From Rhodoplanes sp963712435 (GTDB lineage: Bacteria > Pseudomonadota > Alphaproteobacteria > Rhizobiales > Xanthobacteraceae), in contig CAVQIB010000005.1 in assembly GCA_963712435.1 (NCBI GenBank), forward strand, positions 186,001 through 250,000: a stretch of DNA of 64,000 bases, read 5' to 3'. Under the pieces are notes generated by a model. That model was not told the DNA's origin and made no database searches. It worked only from the letters and a program-made list of their open reading frames with translations. Both the position numbers and the translations under genes were made by a program. Below, piece by piece: positions 19,901 to 30,343 of this stretch; positions within the stretch are counted from its first letter, which is position 1, and the number at the start of each line of letters is the position of its first letter.

Positions 19901-22900
19901 ACGACTACGACGTCTCCGACAACGTCCTGACGGGCGCAGTCGTGATCTCGAACGGCGTGGGTTGGAACATCGCCGCCGGGACGATGGCGATTGAAGGCAA
20001 TCTGTTCAAGGCGCAGAGCGGCGGAAACGCCATCTACAACACCGGCATTATCCTCAACGGGTATGTCGATGGGATCGCCTGGATGAACGCCCCCATCGCG
20101 GGGCCGACGTCGATCGCCGGAAACAGCTTCGAGAGCGGCTTCGTCCACTACATCCGTGGCCGTGACCAGAACGCAGGCGACATCCCCCTCGATCTGACGG
20201 ACGCGCAGGACTTCGTAACCGCGAACCCCGTCTCGCAATATGCCTTCGCCGTCGATCCGACCGAGACGGTGTTGCGCGCAACGCCCTCGGACATAAACGG
20301 CGGCGCCCCCGACCCGCTCCGCACCTCGGTACACGAGACGGCGGGCTCGGCCAGCGGCTTTGCATTGGCCGGCGACACGCTGATCGTGCAGAGCGGCGCG
20401 GGTCCCGACAACGAGATCATCGTCACCGACGACCTGACCGTAAAGGCGCTGAACGGTTCGGCGGACCTCAACCTGACGCTCGGCACAGGCGTGGCCGAGA
20501 TCACCCTCGCCGACTACGCCCTCGGACAGGGCGCCAATGTCGACGTGACCGGCAACGGTCTAGATAACGTCATCACCGGCAACAGCGGCGCCAACACCCT
20601 CGACGGGGGAGCGGGCAACGACACGCTGACGGGTGGCGGCGGAAACGACACGCTCAATGGCGGCGGCGGAACCGACACCGCGAGCTATTCGGGCGCGCTC
20701 ACGGCCGCGAATATAACGGCTGTCGCCGATGGCGATCCGACCACCGCAGGCGACCAGGCCGGCTGGCAGGTCGCCGCGAGCGGAGAGGGCGTCGATCTTC
20801 TGACCGGCATTGAGAAGATTGATGGCGCGGGATCGGCCAACATCCTACTGGTCGGCAATGGCGGCTACGCCACCATCCAGGCCGCGATCGACGCACGCGT
20901 CGGACGGCGACACGATCATGGTCGCCGCAGGAACCTATGGCGGCTTCACCGCCGACGTGGCGGGTCTGAACATCGTTGCAGCAGGCAATGTCATCATCGC
21001 GGGTCCGCTTCTGACCCAGTTGAGCGGCGCGCCTCTCAATGATTTCTTCGAGCAGAACCATCCGAGCTATAGCGGCGTGACCGGCGTGACGATCGGCGCG
21101 AACGACGTGACGATTTCCGGCCTGACGATCACCGGCTTCTCGATCGGCCTTGAGCTCGGCACGTCGGATGGCGTGACGCTGACCGGCAATACCTTCATCG
21201 ACAATGTGACCGGCATCCGCAAGGGCACGGCCGCGCAAGTGACCGATCTTACGGTGAACGACAACACGTTCACCCAGGGCATCCACGGCATGACCATCTA
21301 TGCCGCGGAGGACGGCGCCGGCGCGTTCGACGGCATCACGATGAACGACAACGTCTTCTCGCATCTGTCCGAGAAGGGGATGTATTTCGAGCAGCTGTCG
21401 AATGCGTCGCTCGACGGCAACAGCTTCGACGATGTGGGCAACTATGGCCGCGTTGCGCCGCCGTTCGGGCCGGTCGGACAGAACGGCGAGTACGGCCAGG
21501 CGATCGACATCAACCTGAAATACGAGACCTACGCGAACGTGACCTTCACGGACACGGCGATCACGAATTCGGGCCATTCCGACCGGGACGGCGCCGGCTC
21601 TCCGGGCGCATTCGGGGCGGCTATCGGCGTGAAGATCCGCGACGACGGCCCGTCCTACAACGCCCATCCGGCCGACTTCAGCGGCCAGATCGTGTTCAAC
21701 GGCCTCAGCATCGACGGCACCAGCACCGGCGTTCGCGTGGGCGAGCCGGGCAAGGACAATGACGGCCCGGATGTGCTCCTGCAGAGCGTGACGATCGCGA
21801 ACGCCACGGTCGCCGACCTCGCCAACGTCACTGATGCGACGAACGGCGGGACGACGAGCGTCACGCTCGGCGCGGGCCAGGTCAGTTTCAACGCGTCCGG
21901 TTCTCAGGCCGATGTGGAGGTCACCGGCAACGGGCTCGACAACACGATCTCGACCGGCGCTGGCGACGACACGCTGACCGGCGGCGGCGGCGCCGACACG
22001 CTCAATGGCGGCGCCGGCGTCGACACGATGATCGGCGGCGTGGGCAACGACATCTATGTCGTGGATGACGCGGGCGAGGTGGTGACGGAAGACGCCGGCC
22101 CGGGCGCCGGCATCGACACGGTGCAGTCGTCGATCACTTACACGCTCGCGGCCAATGTCGAGAACCTGACGCTCACCGACGGCGATTTCCGCACCGAGAC
22201 CTTCGAGAACTTCGACCTCGGCCCGATCGCCAACGGAGAGAACGGCTGGAAATACGCTGGCGCATCCGACCAGGAGATCGTCGACGTCGGCGGCGACAAG
22301 ATGCTGCGCATGTCGAGCGATCCGACCACCGGCGCATTCGGAGGACCGTACTCGCCGGCGCTCGGCGATGCCGCCGGCGAGCCGCAGACCACGGCGGATT
22401 ACTCGTCGCAGATCATCCGCTTCAACTTCAGTGCGGTCAGTAGTGTCCCGGATGGCTCCCGGCTCGAGGTGGACTTCGGCAATGCCGCCGGCACTGACCG
22501 CAACAGTTTCATGGTGATCGAATTGGTCGCGGGCCAAGGCATCCGCATCGCGGTGAATGAACCGACGACGACAAACGATATCTGGACAACTGGCCAGGAC
22601 TTCACCGCGTTCACCGGCAATGTCGAGCTGATCGGCGGGATCGACGCCAGCCGGTCGCATGAAATCGAGCTGCGTCTGACTTATGTCGACGGTGCAAACA
22701 ACGATGTCATCAAGGTGTACCTCGATGGCGAATTGATTGGCTCAACGACGACGTTCGAGAACTACCGCGACTGGTTCGCTGGAACGACTCACGCCGATAA
22801 CGCCGAGGCCAATCAGACCAATCGTGTGTTCTTCCGGAACAGCGCCGGCGGCGCGGCGCCGCAGGACGGCCCCGGCGGGCAGAATCAAGGCTTCTACTTC

Positions 22901-24241
22901 GACGACATAACCTACGGCGTCTACAACAATGCGAGCGCCACCGGCAACGAGCTTAACAACGTCATCACCGGCAACAGCGGCGACAATACGCTCAGCGGCC
23001 TTGCCGGCGACGACACCCTCATCGGAAAAGGCGGCGACGACGCGCTCGACGGCGGCGCCGGAATCGATGCCGCCGTCTACGCCGGGACCCTGGCGGCGGC
23101 GAGCGTCACCTTCAATACGGTCTCCGGCCTATGGGAGGTGAACGGCGACGCCTCGGAAGGCGCCGACACGCTGTCTAACATGGAGATCGTCCGGCACGCC
23201 GGCGGCCGCTACCTGCTCGTCGACGATCCCAACACCTCCGGCGCCAACGGCTTCGCCAACGCCGCGGCCGCGGCATTGGTCGCGACGCAGGCGGGCGACA
23301 CCATCTTGTTCGCTACGCCGCCGGCTCCCGACGTGCCGATCGAAATCGACCTGTCCGAGGACGACGAGGATATCAACCTCACAATCCCGGGCGACGCGGA
23401 CTTGGATATCGAAACCGGCGAGGGCGACAATAAGATCGTCACCGGCGACGGCGACAATAAGATCGTCACCGGCGATGGCGACAACGACATCACCACGGGC
23501 GGCGGCGACGACATCGTCACCACCGGCGGAGGCGACGACACGATCCATACGGGCGACGGCGATGACGTCGTCCATGCCGGCGGAGGCGACGACGCGATTG
23601 TCGGCGGGCAGGGCGGCGGCAACGACCTCTACGACGGCGGCTCCGGTAGCAACACGGTCGAATACCCGTCGGCCAATACCGGTATCACCGTCGATCTCAA
23701 CGAGGTCGACCGGTCCGGCGACCCGATCCTCAGCGCTGCGCTTGGCGCCATCCTGCTGGGCGCCAGCCTTCCGGCGACCACGCCGGTCGGCTACGCGCAA
23801 GGCGGCAACATCGGCATCGACGCGCTGATCGACATCGACAACGTCGTCGGCGGCAACTTCAACGACAGCATCACCGGCAACAGCGACGCCAACATATTCA
23901 CTGGCGGCGGCGGCGACGACAGGCTCATCGGTCGTGGCGGCATAGACACGGCGCTGTATACGGGCACGCTGGTTTCGGCCAACATCACGGCTGTCATCGA
24001 CGCCGATCCCGTAACGGCCGGCAACCAGGCCGGCTGGCGTGTAAGCGCGGGAGCAGAGGGCACGGACCTTCTCACCGGCATCGAGAAGGTCACCGACAGC
24101 GCGGGCCATACCTTCCTGCTCGTTGGCAGCGGCGGCTTCGCAACCCTCGCGCTGGCCAATGCCGCGGCTCAGGCCGGCGATACGATCCTTGTTGGACCCA
24201 CCGCCCTGCCGAAAGGCGACTTCAATGGCGACATATTTTAG
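16914..24241 (+). CDS. Giant RTX / parallel beta-helix secreted protein (two frameshifts)
   Basis: Likely type I secretion substrate. It starts MPTIIVHNGESIQAAITAAA after a good ribosome site. Right-handed beta-helix blocks (repeats such as TISGNTFDDM, ITGNTFTDADSGI and TISGLTITGFSIGLELG) alternate with Ca2+-binding RTX nonapeptide blocks (GGAGNDTLTGGGGADTLIGG, TGDGDNKIVTGDGDN, HTGDGDDVVHAGGGDD). A linker ending in GNGGYATIQAAIDA recurs. One segment (22195-22930, from TFENFDLGPIANGENG to GFYFDDITYG) looks like a lectin-type jellyroll. There is no Sec signal peptide. Frame changes near 19105 and 20895 each read as one inserted base. The frame stops at 24241 inside an AT-rich patch, and the protein probably continues in the next entry. 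Function may be adhesion, biofilm matrix or polysaccharide modification; no catalytic site seen. Confidence 0.8.
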
Positions 24242-24288
24242 ATAAATTTTTGCATATCTTACTTTACTAGGATTCTATATTTAGCGCC
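24233..24288 (+). other. AT-rich 56-base interruption of a repeat unit
   Basis: The repeat unit coding GDFNGD is followed by 56 bases starting ATATTTTAGATAAATTTTTG, very AT-rich against GC-rich flanks and containing stop codons. Then AGCGACTTTCTATGGCAG resumes the next repeat as SDFLWQ. In the other units only six bases separate these two points, so about 50 bases look inserted. It ends the upstream reading frame. Confidence 0.75.
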
Positions 24289-24990
24289 AGCGACTTTCTA
24301 TGGCAGCACAACAGCGGCTTGGCCGCGGTCTGGCTGATCGACGATACGAGCCTTGCATCCGGCGCGCTGGTCGGTCCCAGCGTCGGCCCGAGTTGGCATC
24401 TCAAGGGATCGGGCGACTTCAATGCCGATGGCGGTAGTGATTTCCTGTGGCAGAATGACAACGGCCAGGCCGCGGTCTGGCTGATGAACGGGACGAACCT
24501 CGCCGGCGGGAGCGTGGTTGGGCCGGCCGTGGACCCGTCCTGGCACGTCAAGGGCGCCGGCGACTTCGACGGCGATTCCTTCAGCGACATTCTCTGGCAG
24601 AATGACAATGGCCAGGCCGGGGTTTGGCTGATGAACGGGACCAACCTCGTCGGCGGAGGCGTGGTTGGGCCTCCGTACCTGCTTATGGAGGCGTGGTTGG
24701 GCCCGCCGTGGGCCCGTCCTGGCACATTAAGGCGGCCGGCGACTTCAACGGCGATTCCTTCAGCGACATTCTTTGGCAGAACGACAACGGCCAGGCCGCG
24801 GTCTGGCTGATGAACGGGACGAACCTCGTCGGCGGGAGCGTGGTTGGGCCGGCCGTGGACCCGTCCTGGCACGTCAAGGCGGCGGGCGACTTTAATGACG
24901 ATTTCTTCAGCGACATACTTTGGCAGAACGACAACGGCCAGGCCGCGGTCTGGCTGATGAACGGGACGAACCTCGTCAGCGGGGGCGTGG
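24289..24990 (+). repeat. 147-bp in-frame tandem repeat array
   Basis: Near-identical units begin at 24289, 24436, 24583, 24762 and 24909, each with (AGC/AGT)GA(C/T)(A/T)T...TGGCAG. Spacing is 147 bases except for 179 between the third and fourth, caused by a 32-base insertion. A sixth, diverged unit starts at 25199. The repeat encodes the 49-residue WQNDNGQAAVWLMNGT unit. Confidence 0.9.
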
Positions 24991-25365
24991 TTGGGCCGAA
25001 CCCCGGGGCCGACTGGAACGTGGCGCGCGGGCAATGCATTCTCGCCGGCGGTTCCGGCGACGACACATTCGTGTTCGGCTCCGGCTTCGGCGCGGACGTG
25101 GTGCTCGACTTCGCCGCCGGCGCAGGCTTGGGACTGGTCGAGTTCAACAACAACGTTGACGTAAACGCCGTCCTGGCGGCGAGCAACAGCCGGCCGATAG
25201 CGACATCCTCTGGCAGCGACGACAGACGGCCAAGCGGCGGTCTGGCTGATGGACGGCACGACGTTGCTGTCGGGAGAGATCGTTGCTTCCAGTCCGGGCC
25301 CAGATTGGCACCTCATCGCGGTAGATTCCCCGCCCGCAGCGGGCACACCTCTCGAAAGCACCTGA
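24289..25365 (+). CDS. C-terminal FG-GAP-like repeat region of the secreted protein
   Basis: Six units built on SDILWQNDNGQAAVWLMNGT, then NLVGGSVVGPAVDPSWHVK and AAGDFNGDSF; the first units are exactly 49 residues long. This is the FG-GAP/VCBS-like pattern found in secreted and adhesive proteins. Between units 5 and 6 lies GGSGDDTFVFGSGFGADVVL, an RTX repeat with the conserved pre-C-terminal segment. The end reads SPGPDWHLIAVDSPPAAG then TPLEST and TGA at 25363-25365, giving a short uncleaved C-terminal end as expected for type I substrates. There is no start codon of its own with a ribosome site, so it is probably the tail of the preceding gene. Frame changes occur near 24672 (a 32-base insertion), 25190 and 25220. 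Confidence 0.7.
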
Positions 25366-27124
25366 TGTCTGCACCTCGAAACGCAACCCATCCCGACGTC
25401 GCCGAGGCTCTGCGCGAGTGCCGGCGCGCGTTCTGGAGCGTGGCGCTGTTCTCGGGCGTGGTGAACCTGCTGATGCTCGCCGGCCCGCTCTACATGCTGC
25501 AGATCTACGACCGCGTGCTGAGCAGCCGCAGCGTGCCGACCCTGGTCGCGCTCTCGTTCTTTCTGGTCGGCGCCTATGCGTTCCAGGGCGCGCTCGATCT
25601 CATCCGCTCGCGCGTGGTGGTGCGGTCGGCGACGTTGCTCGACCAGCGCCTGGCGATGGCGGTTCATGGCGCGGTGATCCGTCTCGCCGTTACGCTCCGT
25701 CATCGGGCGAAGGCCCTCAGCCGGTCCGCGACCTCGATCAGATCCGCGCCTTCCTGACCGGCGCCGGCCCGATCGCCATCGTCGACTTGCCGTGGATTCC
25801 GGTGTTCCTGGCGATCTGCTTCCTCATTCATCCCTGGCTCGGGCTTCGCCGCTTGGCCGGCGCTGTCGTCCTGTTCACGATGACGCTGCTGACCGAGCGC
25901 GCGAGCCGCGCGCCCGCGCGCGTGGTGGCGCAAGATGCGGCGAGGCGCTCGGTCATGGTGGAGGCCCAGCGCCGCAACGGCGAGACCATCATCGCGATGG
26001 GAATGGCCGGGGCGCTGGGCGAGCGCTGGGCCGGGGTCAACAACCGCTACATCGACGGCGTCGCCCGCCTGAGCGACGTCGCCAGCTCCTACGGCAGCGT
26101 CTCGAAGGTCGCTGCGGCTGCTGCTGCAGTCGGTCATGCTCGGCCTCGGCGCCTATCTCGTGATCCGGCAGGAGCTGACCGCCGGCGCGATGATCGCCGC
26201 CTCGATCATGATGGGCCGCGCGCTCGCTCCGATCGAGACCGCGATCGCCAACTGGCGCGGCTTCATCGCCGCGCGCCAGAGCATCACGCGGCTGTCGGAG
26301 GCGCTCACGCGGGCGACGCCGACGGCAGGCCGACACCGCGCTGCCGCCGCCGACGCGCAGCCTTGACGTCGAGCAGGTCCTGGTCGTCGCGCCAGGCGGC
26401 GCCACGCCGATCGTCGCCAACGTGCATTTCAGCCTCAAGGCCGGCGAGGCGCTCGGCGTCATCGGCCCGAGCGGCGCCGGCAAGACCTCGCTGGTGCGCG
26501 CCCTCGTCGGCGTCTGGCGGCCCGCCAGGGCAGCGTGCGGCTCGATGGCGCGGCGCTCGACCAGTGGGACCCGGAGCGCTCGGCCGGCATGTCGGCTTCC
26601 TGTCGCAGACGGTCGAGCTGTTCGACGGCACGATCGCCGAGAACATCGCCCGGATGAGCGTCGCGCCCGACGCCGACGCCGTGCTGCGCGCCGCCCACGC
26701 CGCCGGCGCGCACGACATGATCCTGCGGCTTCCGAACGGCTACGACACGCCGATCGGCGAGGGCGGCGAGGCGCTGTCGGGCGGGCAGCGGCAGCGCATC
26801 GCGCTGGCGCGCGCGCTCTATGGCGACCCGTTCCTGGTCGTGCTCGACGAGCCGAACTCCAATCTCGACAGCGAGGGCGAGGCGGCATTGCGCAAAGCGA
26901 TCGCCGGCCTCAAGGCGCGCGGCGCCATCGTCGTGCTGATCGCGCATCGGCCGTCCGCGCTGTCCGTTTGCGACAAGATCCTCGTGCTCGCCAACGGCGT
27001 GCAGCAGGACTTCGGACCGCGCGAGGCGATCTTGCGCAAGATTACGCCGCGCTCGGTTCTGCCCGCAGCGGCGGCCGGCAACCTCAAGGTCGTCAGCGAC
27101 ACGATGAGCGGAAGCCGGCGATGA
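25365..27124 (+). CDS. Type I secretion ABC transporter, PrtD-like (several frameshifts)
   Basis: Inner-membrane exporter that powers secretion of the upstream RTX protein. ATG 25365 overlaps the TGA of the preceding gene. The N-terminal membrane domain has FSGVVNLLMLAGPLYMLQIY and DRVLSSRSVPTLVALSFFLV, then PVRDLDQIRAFLTGAGPIAI and VDLPWIPVFLAICFLIHPWL, typical of PrtD/AprD/LipB-type exporters without a peptidase domain. The nucleotide-binding domain has Walker A GPSGAGKTSLVRALVG, Q-loop FLSQTVELFDGTIAENIA, signature LSGGQRQRIALARAL, Walker B PFLVVLDEPNSNLD and switch His IAHRPSAL. Frame changes near 25693, 26108, 26330, 26523 and 26582. Reconstructed length is about 580 residues, normal for the family. 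The stop overlaps the next start by ATGA. Confidence 0.87.
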
Positions 27125-28445
27125 GCGCAGCCGAACCGAATCCCCGCGCACGATCCGCAAGCTCAATCTCGTCGGACTGGCGATCGTCGTGTCTCCTGGT
27201 CGGCGGCGTCGGCGGCTGGGCGGCGACGACCGAGCTGTCCGGCGCGGTGATCGCTCCGGGCACGATCGTGGTCGAATCGAACGTCAAGAAGGTGCAGCAT
27301 CCGACCGGCGGCGTCGTCGGAGAAATCCTCGTCAAGGAGGGCGGCGAGGTCGAGGCCGGCCAGGTCGTGCTGCGGCTCGACGACACCGTGACCCGGGCGA
27401 CGCTCGGCGTCGTGCGCTCGCAGCTCGACGAGCTCACGGCGCGCGAGGCGCGACTGCTGGCGGAGCGCGACGACGCCGTCCGCCATCGTGTTTCCGGCGC
27501 AATTGAAGGCCGCTCGCGGCGATGCGTCCGCCGCCACGGCCGTGGCCGGCGAGGAGAAGCTGTTCGAGTCGCGAAGGACTGCGCGCACCGGCCAGCGCGC
27601 GCAGTTGCGCGAGCGCATCGCCCAGATGAACGAGGAGATCAGCGGCCTCTCGGCCCAGCTGCGAAGCGAAGGAAAGCGAGCTCGAGCTGATCGCCGAGGA
27701 ACTGGTCGGCGTCGCCGAGCTCTACCAGAAGAACCTCGTGTCGATTTCGCGCTTCACGCAGCTCCAGCGCGACCAGACGCGGCTGCGCGGCGAGCGCGGC
27801 CAGCTCATCGCCGACAGCGCGCGCGCGCGCGGCAAGATCAGCGAGACCGAGCTGCAGATCATCCAGCTCGACCAGGATTTCCGCACCGAGGTGCTCAAGG
27901 AGCTGCGCGAGACGCAAGGCAAGATCGCCGAGCTCAAGGAGCGGGTCACGGCGGCGGAGGACCAGCTCAAGCGCGTCGACCTGCGCGCGCCGCAGGCCGG
28001 CGTCGTCCACCAGCTCGCCGTGCACACGGTCGGCGGCGTGATCGGCAACGGCGAGATCATCATGCAGATCGTTCCGCGCGCCGACGAACTGGTGGTGGAG
28101 GCCAAGGTGGCCCCCTCCGACATCGATCAGGTCGCCGCAGGGGCGAAGGCGATCGTGCGGATCATGGCCGGCAATCAGCGGACCACGCCGGAAATCAACG
28201 GCGTCGTGACCCGCGTGTCCGCCGACCTCACGCGCGAGCAGCAGCAAAATCCCGCGTACCCGCCCCAGCCATACTACATGGTGCGCATCACGCTTCCGCC
28301 GGAGGAACTGGCGCGCCTCCAAGACATCCGCCTCGTTCCCGGCATGCCCGCCGAGGTCTTCATCCAGACCTACGAGCGCACGCCGCTCCAGTACCTGCTC
28401 AAGCCGCTCCAGGACCAGATCGCACGCACATTCCGCGAGCGATGA
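27121..28445 (+). CDS. Type I secretion membrane fusion protein, HlyD/PrtE family (frameshifts)
   Basis: Periplasmic adaptor linking the ABC exporter to an outer-membrane TolC-like channel. One transmembrane helix near the N-terminus (NLVGLAIVVS then LVGGVGGWAATTELSG), then the family hallmark GAVIAPGTIVVESNVKKVQH and PTGGVVGEILVKEGGEVEAG. A long coiled coil follows (QLDELTAREARLLAER, LRERIAQMNEEISGLSAQL, ISRFTQLQRDQTRLRGERGQ). The C-terminal barrel domain has VDLRAPQAGVVHQLAVHTVG, IVPRADELVVEAKVAPSDID and LVPGMPAEVFIQTYERT. Frame changes near 27150, 27193, 27478 and 27668 each fit one inserted base. Reconstructed length is about 440 residues. No TolC gene is in this window, so the outer-membrane partner must be elsewhere. 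Confidence 0.87.
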
Positions 28446-28930
28446 TGGCGCCGCCGCGCTTGCGCGCGGTTGGCGAAGATTCCCGCTTGCGCGGGAATGA
28501 GCGGATAATCGGGTTTTGCGCTACAGCGCGATGAATTGGCTTCGAATCGACCAACTTCCGGCGTCATCGCCCGCGCAAGCGGGCGAATCCAGTAAACACA
28601 ATGCTTTTCGGTGTTTACTGGATGCCCCGCCTGCGCGGGGCATGACCATTCAGGGTGGAATGATCCAAGGCAAAATCGCTCTACTTACCTCTCCAACCGG
28701 AGAGGCCGAGTTGACTCGACGCCCGAATTTCCGAGACGTGCAGTCCGGCCACGGTTGCTACAATTGCTGCGCTCGGTATGTTGCGCATCGCGAAAGCAGC
28801 GCCGGCTTCGCGGAAACGGGCAGATATCCGTCGATCCGACGGCCGTCTTCCGGCGGTTCAGCTTCGAGGGATAAGCCGCGCCCTGACTGGAACCCGTGTT
28901 GCATTGGCGTGAGGAAAGCGAAGGACCTCC
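28446..28930. other. Intergenic region with palindromic repeats
   Basis: Follows the secretion operon. It holds two palindromic elements, listed separately, and no convincing gene. The hairpin ATTCCCGCTTGCGCGGGAAT at 28479-28498 may stop transcription from the operon. The right end, up to GAAGGACCTCC before GTG 28931, is the leader of the next gene. Confidence 0.55.
28563..28646. repeat. BIME-like inverted repeat pair
   Basis: Two REP-like hairpins face each other. The left arm is GTCATCGCCCGCGCAAGCGG followed by GCGAATCCAGTAAACAC. The right arm is its near-perfect reverse complement: GTGTTTACTGGATGCCCCGC followed by CTGCGCGGGGCATGAC. Eleven bases separate them. Each arm contains its own small GC hairpin. 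The same architecture, with different arm ends, occurs at 43411-43498. Confidence 0.8.
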
Positions 28931-29314
28931 GTGTTGATCTTTTTCGCGGCCGGTTTGGAGGCCGCGGTGGGCCTTCTTCTGCTCGTCAGCCCATCGCTGG
29001 TCGCTTCGTCGCTGTTCGGCGCCGAACTGCCGGAACCGGGACAGGCGCTCGGCCGGCTTGCAGGAATAACGCTGCTTGCGCTCGCGGCGGCCTGCTGGCC
29101 TCAGCCTGGGACGCCGAAGCACTCGATCGGCGCGCTGCGCGGGCTGCTGACCTACAACCTGCTCGCGACGGCGTATTTCCTCTATGTCGGCATTGACGGC
29201 CGGTGGGCGGGCATTCTGCTGTGGCCGGCCGCTGTGCTGCACGCGGTCGTCACGGCGCTGATCGTTCGCGCCTGGCTCGTCGCGAGATCAGGCCGGCATT
29301 CAGCCGAGCGCTGA
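28931..29314 (+). CDS. Small four-helix membrane protein of unknown function
   Basis: 127 residues from a GTG start. Hydrophobic segments at about 1-23 (LIFFAAGLEAAVGLLLLVSP), 43-58 (RLAGITLLALAAACW), 68-86 (RGLLTYNLLATAYFLYVG) and 93-118 (LLWPAAVLHAVVTALIVRAW) predict four membrane helices. I do not recognise a family with certainty; small proteins of this shape are common in Rhizobiales. Its end overlaps the end of the convergent methyltransferase gene by 15 bases. Confidence 0.65.
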   Translation: MLIFFAAGLEAAVGLLLLVSPSLVASSLFGAELPEPGQALGRLAGITLLALAAACWPQPGTPKHSIGALRGLLTYNLLATAYFLYVGIDGRWAGILLWPAAVLHAVVTALIVRAWLVARSGRHSAER

Positions 29315-30343
29315 TCGGCGCTCGGTTGCGGCCTCGGGACCTGCGGCCTCCAACGCCGGCGCTGACGCCGCTTCCGCGGGCTTGACCGCCAGCACGATAT
29401 TGTAGCCGTTGCCGAACACGAAAACCTTCGAGGTCCGCCAGATGATGCGTTCAAGCTCGACCATGGAGCGCATCCGCAGGCGGAACTTCCACAAGAACAG
29501 GTGCTGAAAGAAGTTCCACGTCAGCCCCCACGCCCAGAACGGCAGATGCCGATACCGGATCGGGCCGAAACCGAGCCGCCGCAGCTTGAACACGAGGACA
29601 TTCGCGCCGAGGAAATTGTAGCGCCAGTTCTCGAAGAAGGCGGTGACGCTGTTGTAGTCCTTGTCCCGGCGACAGAAGTCGAGCGATCCCGGCGAACGGA
29701 TCAGAAGGCGCCCGCCCGGCTTGAGCATGCGCCAGCAGCGCGCGAGCCAGGCGTCCACGTCCTTCGAATAGCCGATCGATTCGAAAGCGTAGATGGCGTC
29801 GAAGCTGGCGTCCGGCAGGTTGAGGCAGTCGAAGTCGGTGACCATCACGCGGGCGCGACCGCCGAATTTCTCAAATTTGCGCCGGCAGATGTCGCCCTGC
29901 ACGGGGGAATTGGTCACGCAGGTGATGTCGAGCTTGCGCAGGCCTGCAAGATATTCGGCCGCCGCGCCCGACCCGCATCCGAGATCGAGCAGCCGCATTC
30001 CGTCGCGCGGCTCGAGCAGGCAGGCGTCGGCCGCATAGCGAGAGGTGAAGGCGGCGCGCGGGAAAACGCAGGTGCTGTAATTGTCGAACTCGCTCCGGTA
30101 CGGGCCGAAGACATCGTCATAGGTGCGATGCTCGTCGTCGTGTTTGAGAAAGTCGTCGGGCTTGGGCGCCCATTCCGTCAATTGGCGGCGCTCGAACTCG
30201 TTCAGTTCATGGCCGATCCCGCTTGCGTCCTTCGGGTGCGTGGCGAGCAGGAACAGAACGTAATGGAGCAGGTTGTAGACCACAAAAAGCGCACCGATAA
30301 TCACCGCCACGAGCACGGCAACCGACACTGCTTCCATCCCCAT
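29300..30343 (-). CDS. Membrane-anchored SAM-dependent methyltransferase
   Basis: 347 residues. One N-terminal transmembrane helix (about 8-33, VAVLVAVIIGALFVVYNLLH), then a class I methyltransferase domain. Motif I is RLLDLGCGSGAAAEYLAGL (about 117-135); the later motifs are VTDFDCLNLPDASFDAIYAF and LARCWRMLKPGGRLLIRSPG. The layout is closest to cyclopropane-fatty-acid-synthase-like or lipid and small-molecule methyltransferases. The C-terminal region has an aromatic hydrophobic stretch (LPFWAWGLTWNFFQHLFLWK) that may lie on or in the membrane. The substrate is unknown; membrane anchoring suggests a lipid or quinone-like substrate, which is inference. It overlaps its convergent neighbour by 15 bases. 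Confidence 0.75.
   Translation of the reverse strand: MGMEAVSVAVLVAVIIGALFVVYNLLHYVLFLLATHPKDASGIGHELNEFERRQLTEWAPKPDDFLKHDDEHRTYDDVFGPYRSEFDNYSTCVFPRAAFTSRYAADACLLEPRDGMRLLDLGCGSGAAAEYLAGLRKLDITCVTNSPVQGDICRRKFEKFGGRARVMVTDFDCLNLPDASFDAIYAFESIGYSKDVDAWLARCWRMLKPGGRLLIRSPGSLDFCRRDKDYNSVTAFFENWRYNFLGANVLVFKLRRLGFGPIRYRHLPFWAWGLTWNFFQHLFLWKFRLRMRSMVELERIIWRTSKVFVFGNGYNIVLAVKPAEAASAPALEAAGPEAATERRSALG

Noticed and set aside
24289..24990. CRISPR-like regular repeats
   Set aside because: Units are 147 bases, tandem without unique spacers, and code in frame for a protein repeat; no cas genes.
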